Positions 62,933 through 64,000 of a stretch of DNA of 64,000 bases are shown piece after piece. The stretch spans positions 693,473 to 757,472 of the forward strand of contig NZ_CM000955.1 of the NCBI RefSeq assembly GCF_000159695.1, read 5' to 3'. This stretch comes from Finegoldia magna ATCC 53516. Lineage in GTDB: Bacteria; Bacillota; Clostridia; Tissierellales; Peptoniphilaceae. The notes beneath the pieces were generated by a model. The model did no database searches. It was not told the origin of the DNA and was given only the letters and a program-made list of their open reading frames with translations. Positions within the stretch are counted from its first letter, which is position 1, and every line of letters begins with the position of its first letter. A program made the translations under genes and the position numbers.

Positions 62933-64000
62933 TTATTTACTTGATAAAGATTGTCCTAACATAACATGCAACACATCTAAAGATGGTGCCATGATTTGTC
63001 CAGCGTAAGCATCTCTCATCAACTTTTCAATTTCAGTTTTTCTATTGTAACTAATTCCTCCACCGACTCTCATTGCAAGAGTTGAGGATTCCATCGCATG
63101 TTCAATTGCAATAACTCTGGAAGCTATGATTTTTTGTAAAGCATCTTCATCATTTCCATCTAATGCTTCGGCTGCATCTTCTGCTAATGTTCTTGAACTT
63201 TGTGCTTTCGAATATATCTTGGATAGATACATTTGAACAATTTCTATATCTGCTAAACATCTTCCATCTGGATACTTTCTGTTTTTTGCATGATTTGTTG
63301 TGATTTTTGATAATCTAATATTTAAGCCAGAATATACACTAGCTAGACCTAATAAGAAAAACTTAGTAACTATTTTAGAAACTTCAGGACCTTCTCCTTC
63401 CACTCCTAATCTATTCATGTCTGTTAACTTAACACCTTCGAGTTTCATTGGACATGAAACATTTCCTCTCATTCCAACTCCATCCCAATATTTCATATTG
63501 AAACTCAATCCTTCAGATTCCAAAGGAACTGTCCAATAAGTAGTCTTACCCTCAAAATCACATGATTTACTCAAGAACAAATAATAACTAGCAAACGTAG
63601 CAGTAGTTACCATTGACTTTGTTCCGTTAAATACAAAATAATTTCCATCTTTTGTGCAAGTTGTTTCTGGATTACCAAAGTGAGTTCCTGTTCCAAATTC
63701 AGAATTAGCCAATGCCAAATACTTATTGTGATTGACTACATCATCCACAACTTTTTCATACAAATCTTTTTGTCCACATTTAATTACAGCATTCAATGCT
63801 ACATTATGCATCATATAACATAATGCAGCTGACGGATTATACTCAGCAAAAGCCATAATTACTTTTTGGTGTTCTTTAGCTCCTTTACCAAGTCCACCCA
63901 TTTCTTCAGGAACCAAAAGTTTTAAAAAACCTTCTTCTCCCATTTTTTCAAATGCTTCTTTTGGAAATGAACAATCCACATCTGAATTTTTTCCAGCCGT
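62933..64000 (-). CDS. Acyl-CoA dehydrogenase-like flavoprotein, 5' end outside window
   Basis: The frame stays open to the window edge, so the N-terminus is missing; 355 residues plus stop are visible. The acyl-CoA dehydrogenase fold is clear: LKLLVPEEMGGLG, the middle beta domain LANSEFGTGTHFGNPETT, and AMRVGGGISYNRKTEIEKLMRDAYAG. The end reads GQIMAPSLDVLHVMLG, where true acyl-CoA dehydrogenases have the YEGT-type catalytic Glu; I see no Glu there. This resembles the flavin-dependent ACAD-like enzymes used in sulfur-compound metabolism more than beta-oxidation. It is upstream of the PhnD-like gene by 15 bp. Confidence 0.85.
   Translation of the reverse strand, partial: TAGKNSDVDCSFPKEAFEKMGEEGFLKLLVPEEMGGLGKGAKEHQKVIMAFAEYNPSAALCYMMHNVALNAVIKCGQKDLYEKVVDDVVNHNKYLALANSEFGTGTHFGNPETTCTKDGNYFVFNGTKSMVTTATFASYYLFLSKSCDFEGKTTYWTVPLESEGLSFNMKYWDGVGMRGNVSCPMKLEGVKLTDMNRLGVEGEGPEVSKIVTKFFLLGLASVYSGLNIRLSKITTNHAKNRKYPDGRCLADIEIVQMYLSKIYSKAQSSRTLAEDAAEALDGNDEDALQKIIASRVIAIEHAMESSTLAMRVGGGISYNRKTEIEKLMRDAYAGQIMAPSLDVLHVMLGQSLSSK

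Noticed and set aside
1..64000. CRISPR array or prophage
   Set aside because: No regularly spaced repeats, cas genes, integrase or phage structural genes were seen.

Overview
The window is AT-rich, gene-dense DNA with strong GGAGG-type ribosome binding sites, from a low-GC Gram-positive strict anaerobe. A glycine reductase operon with in-frame UGA (selenocysteine) codons, SelA, a hybrid cluster protein, a tryptophan T-box and a large Firmicutes-type SRP RNA point to an amino-acid-fermenting member of the Tissierellia/Peptoniphilaceae. The gene content fits Finegoldia magna best; that name is inferred from recognition, not from a search.

Layout. 1-8.2 kb: a truncated unknown gene, marR-ftsH, a membrane-anchored XRE regulator, an Mrp Fe-S carrier, ppx-ppk1 (polyphosphate) and a GlsB-type membrane protein. 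8.3-9.6 kb: tRNA-Ser, SRP RNA and the first of two indistinguishable IS200-type elements. 9.7-23.2 kb: a glycine/selenium island with an Na+/alanine-glycine symporter, trxB, a solo grdA, a YkvI-like transporter, selA, a short promoter-terminator RNA unit, then grdX-trxA-grdE-grdA-grdB-grdC-grdD. The two GrdA copies and GrdB are read through UGA. TrxB/TrxA reduce GrdA, GrdB binds glycine through a pyruvoyl group, and GrdC/GrdD release acetyl phosphate. selB, selD and tRNA-Sec are not in the window.

23.3-37.2 kb: YitT, a pyridoxal-type kinase, murC, an Ntn-type acylase, a dicarboxylate/amino acid symporter, the run gltX-cysS-thyX-degV-MATE, and a GNAT-MATE pair. 37.4-38.8 kb: a broken IS110 element. 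38.9-43.7 kb: hcp with its Crp/Fnr regulator and a likely operator between them, then a Wzz-like and a Wzy-like gene. 43.7-50.7 kb: a 2-hydroxyacid dehydrogenase, a PHP phosphatase, deoC-deoD with a small CC-motif protein, hpf, and the copper operon copA-copZ-csoR. 50.8-59.5 kb: pncB, divergent from copA and sharing its -35 region, the second IS200 copy, apt, a CorC/HlyC-type protein, RNase H with alpha-amylase, rlmB-rae1 and udp. 59.6-64 kb: trpP behind a T-box, then an overlapping cluster of an OsmC-like protein, a MetE-like methyltransferase, a PhnD-like protein with no signal peptide, and an acyl-CoA-dehydrogenase-like enzyme cut by the window edge.

Most interesting: the last cluster, whose combined function I cannot name; the near-identical grdA pair; the short RNA unit between selA and grdX; two sigma-B-like promoter matches in front of stress-type genes (GlsB-like and HPF); and the copA/pncB double promoter.
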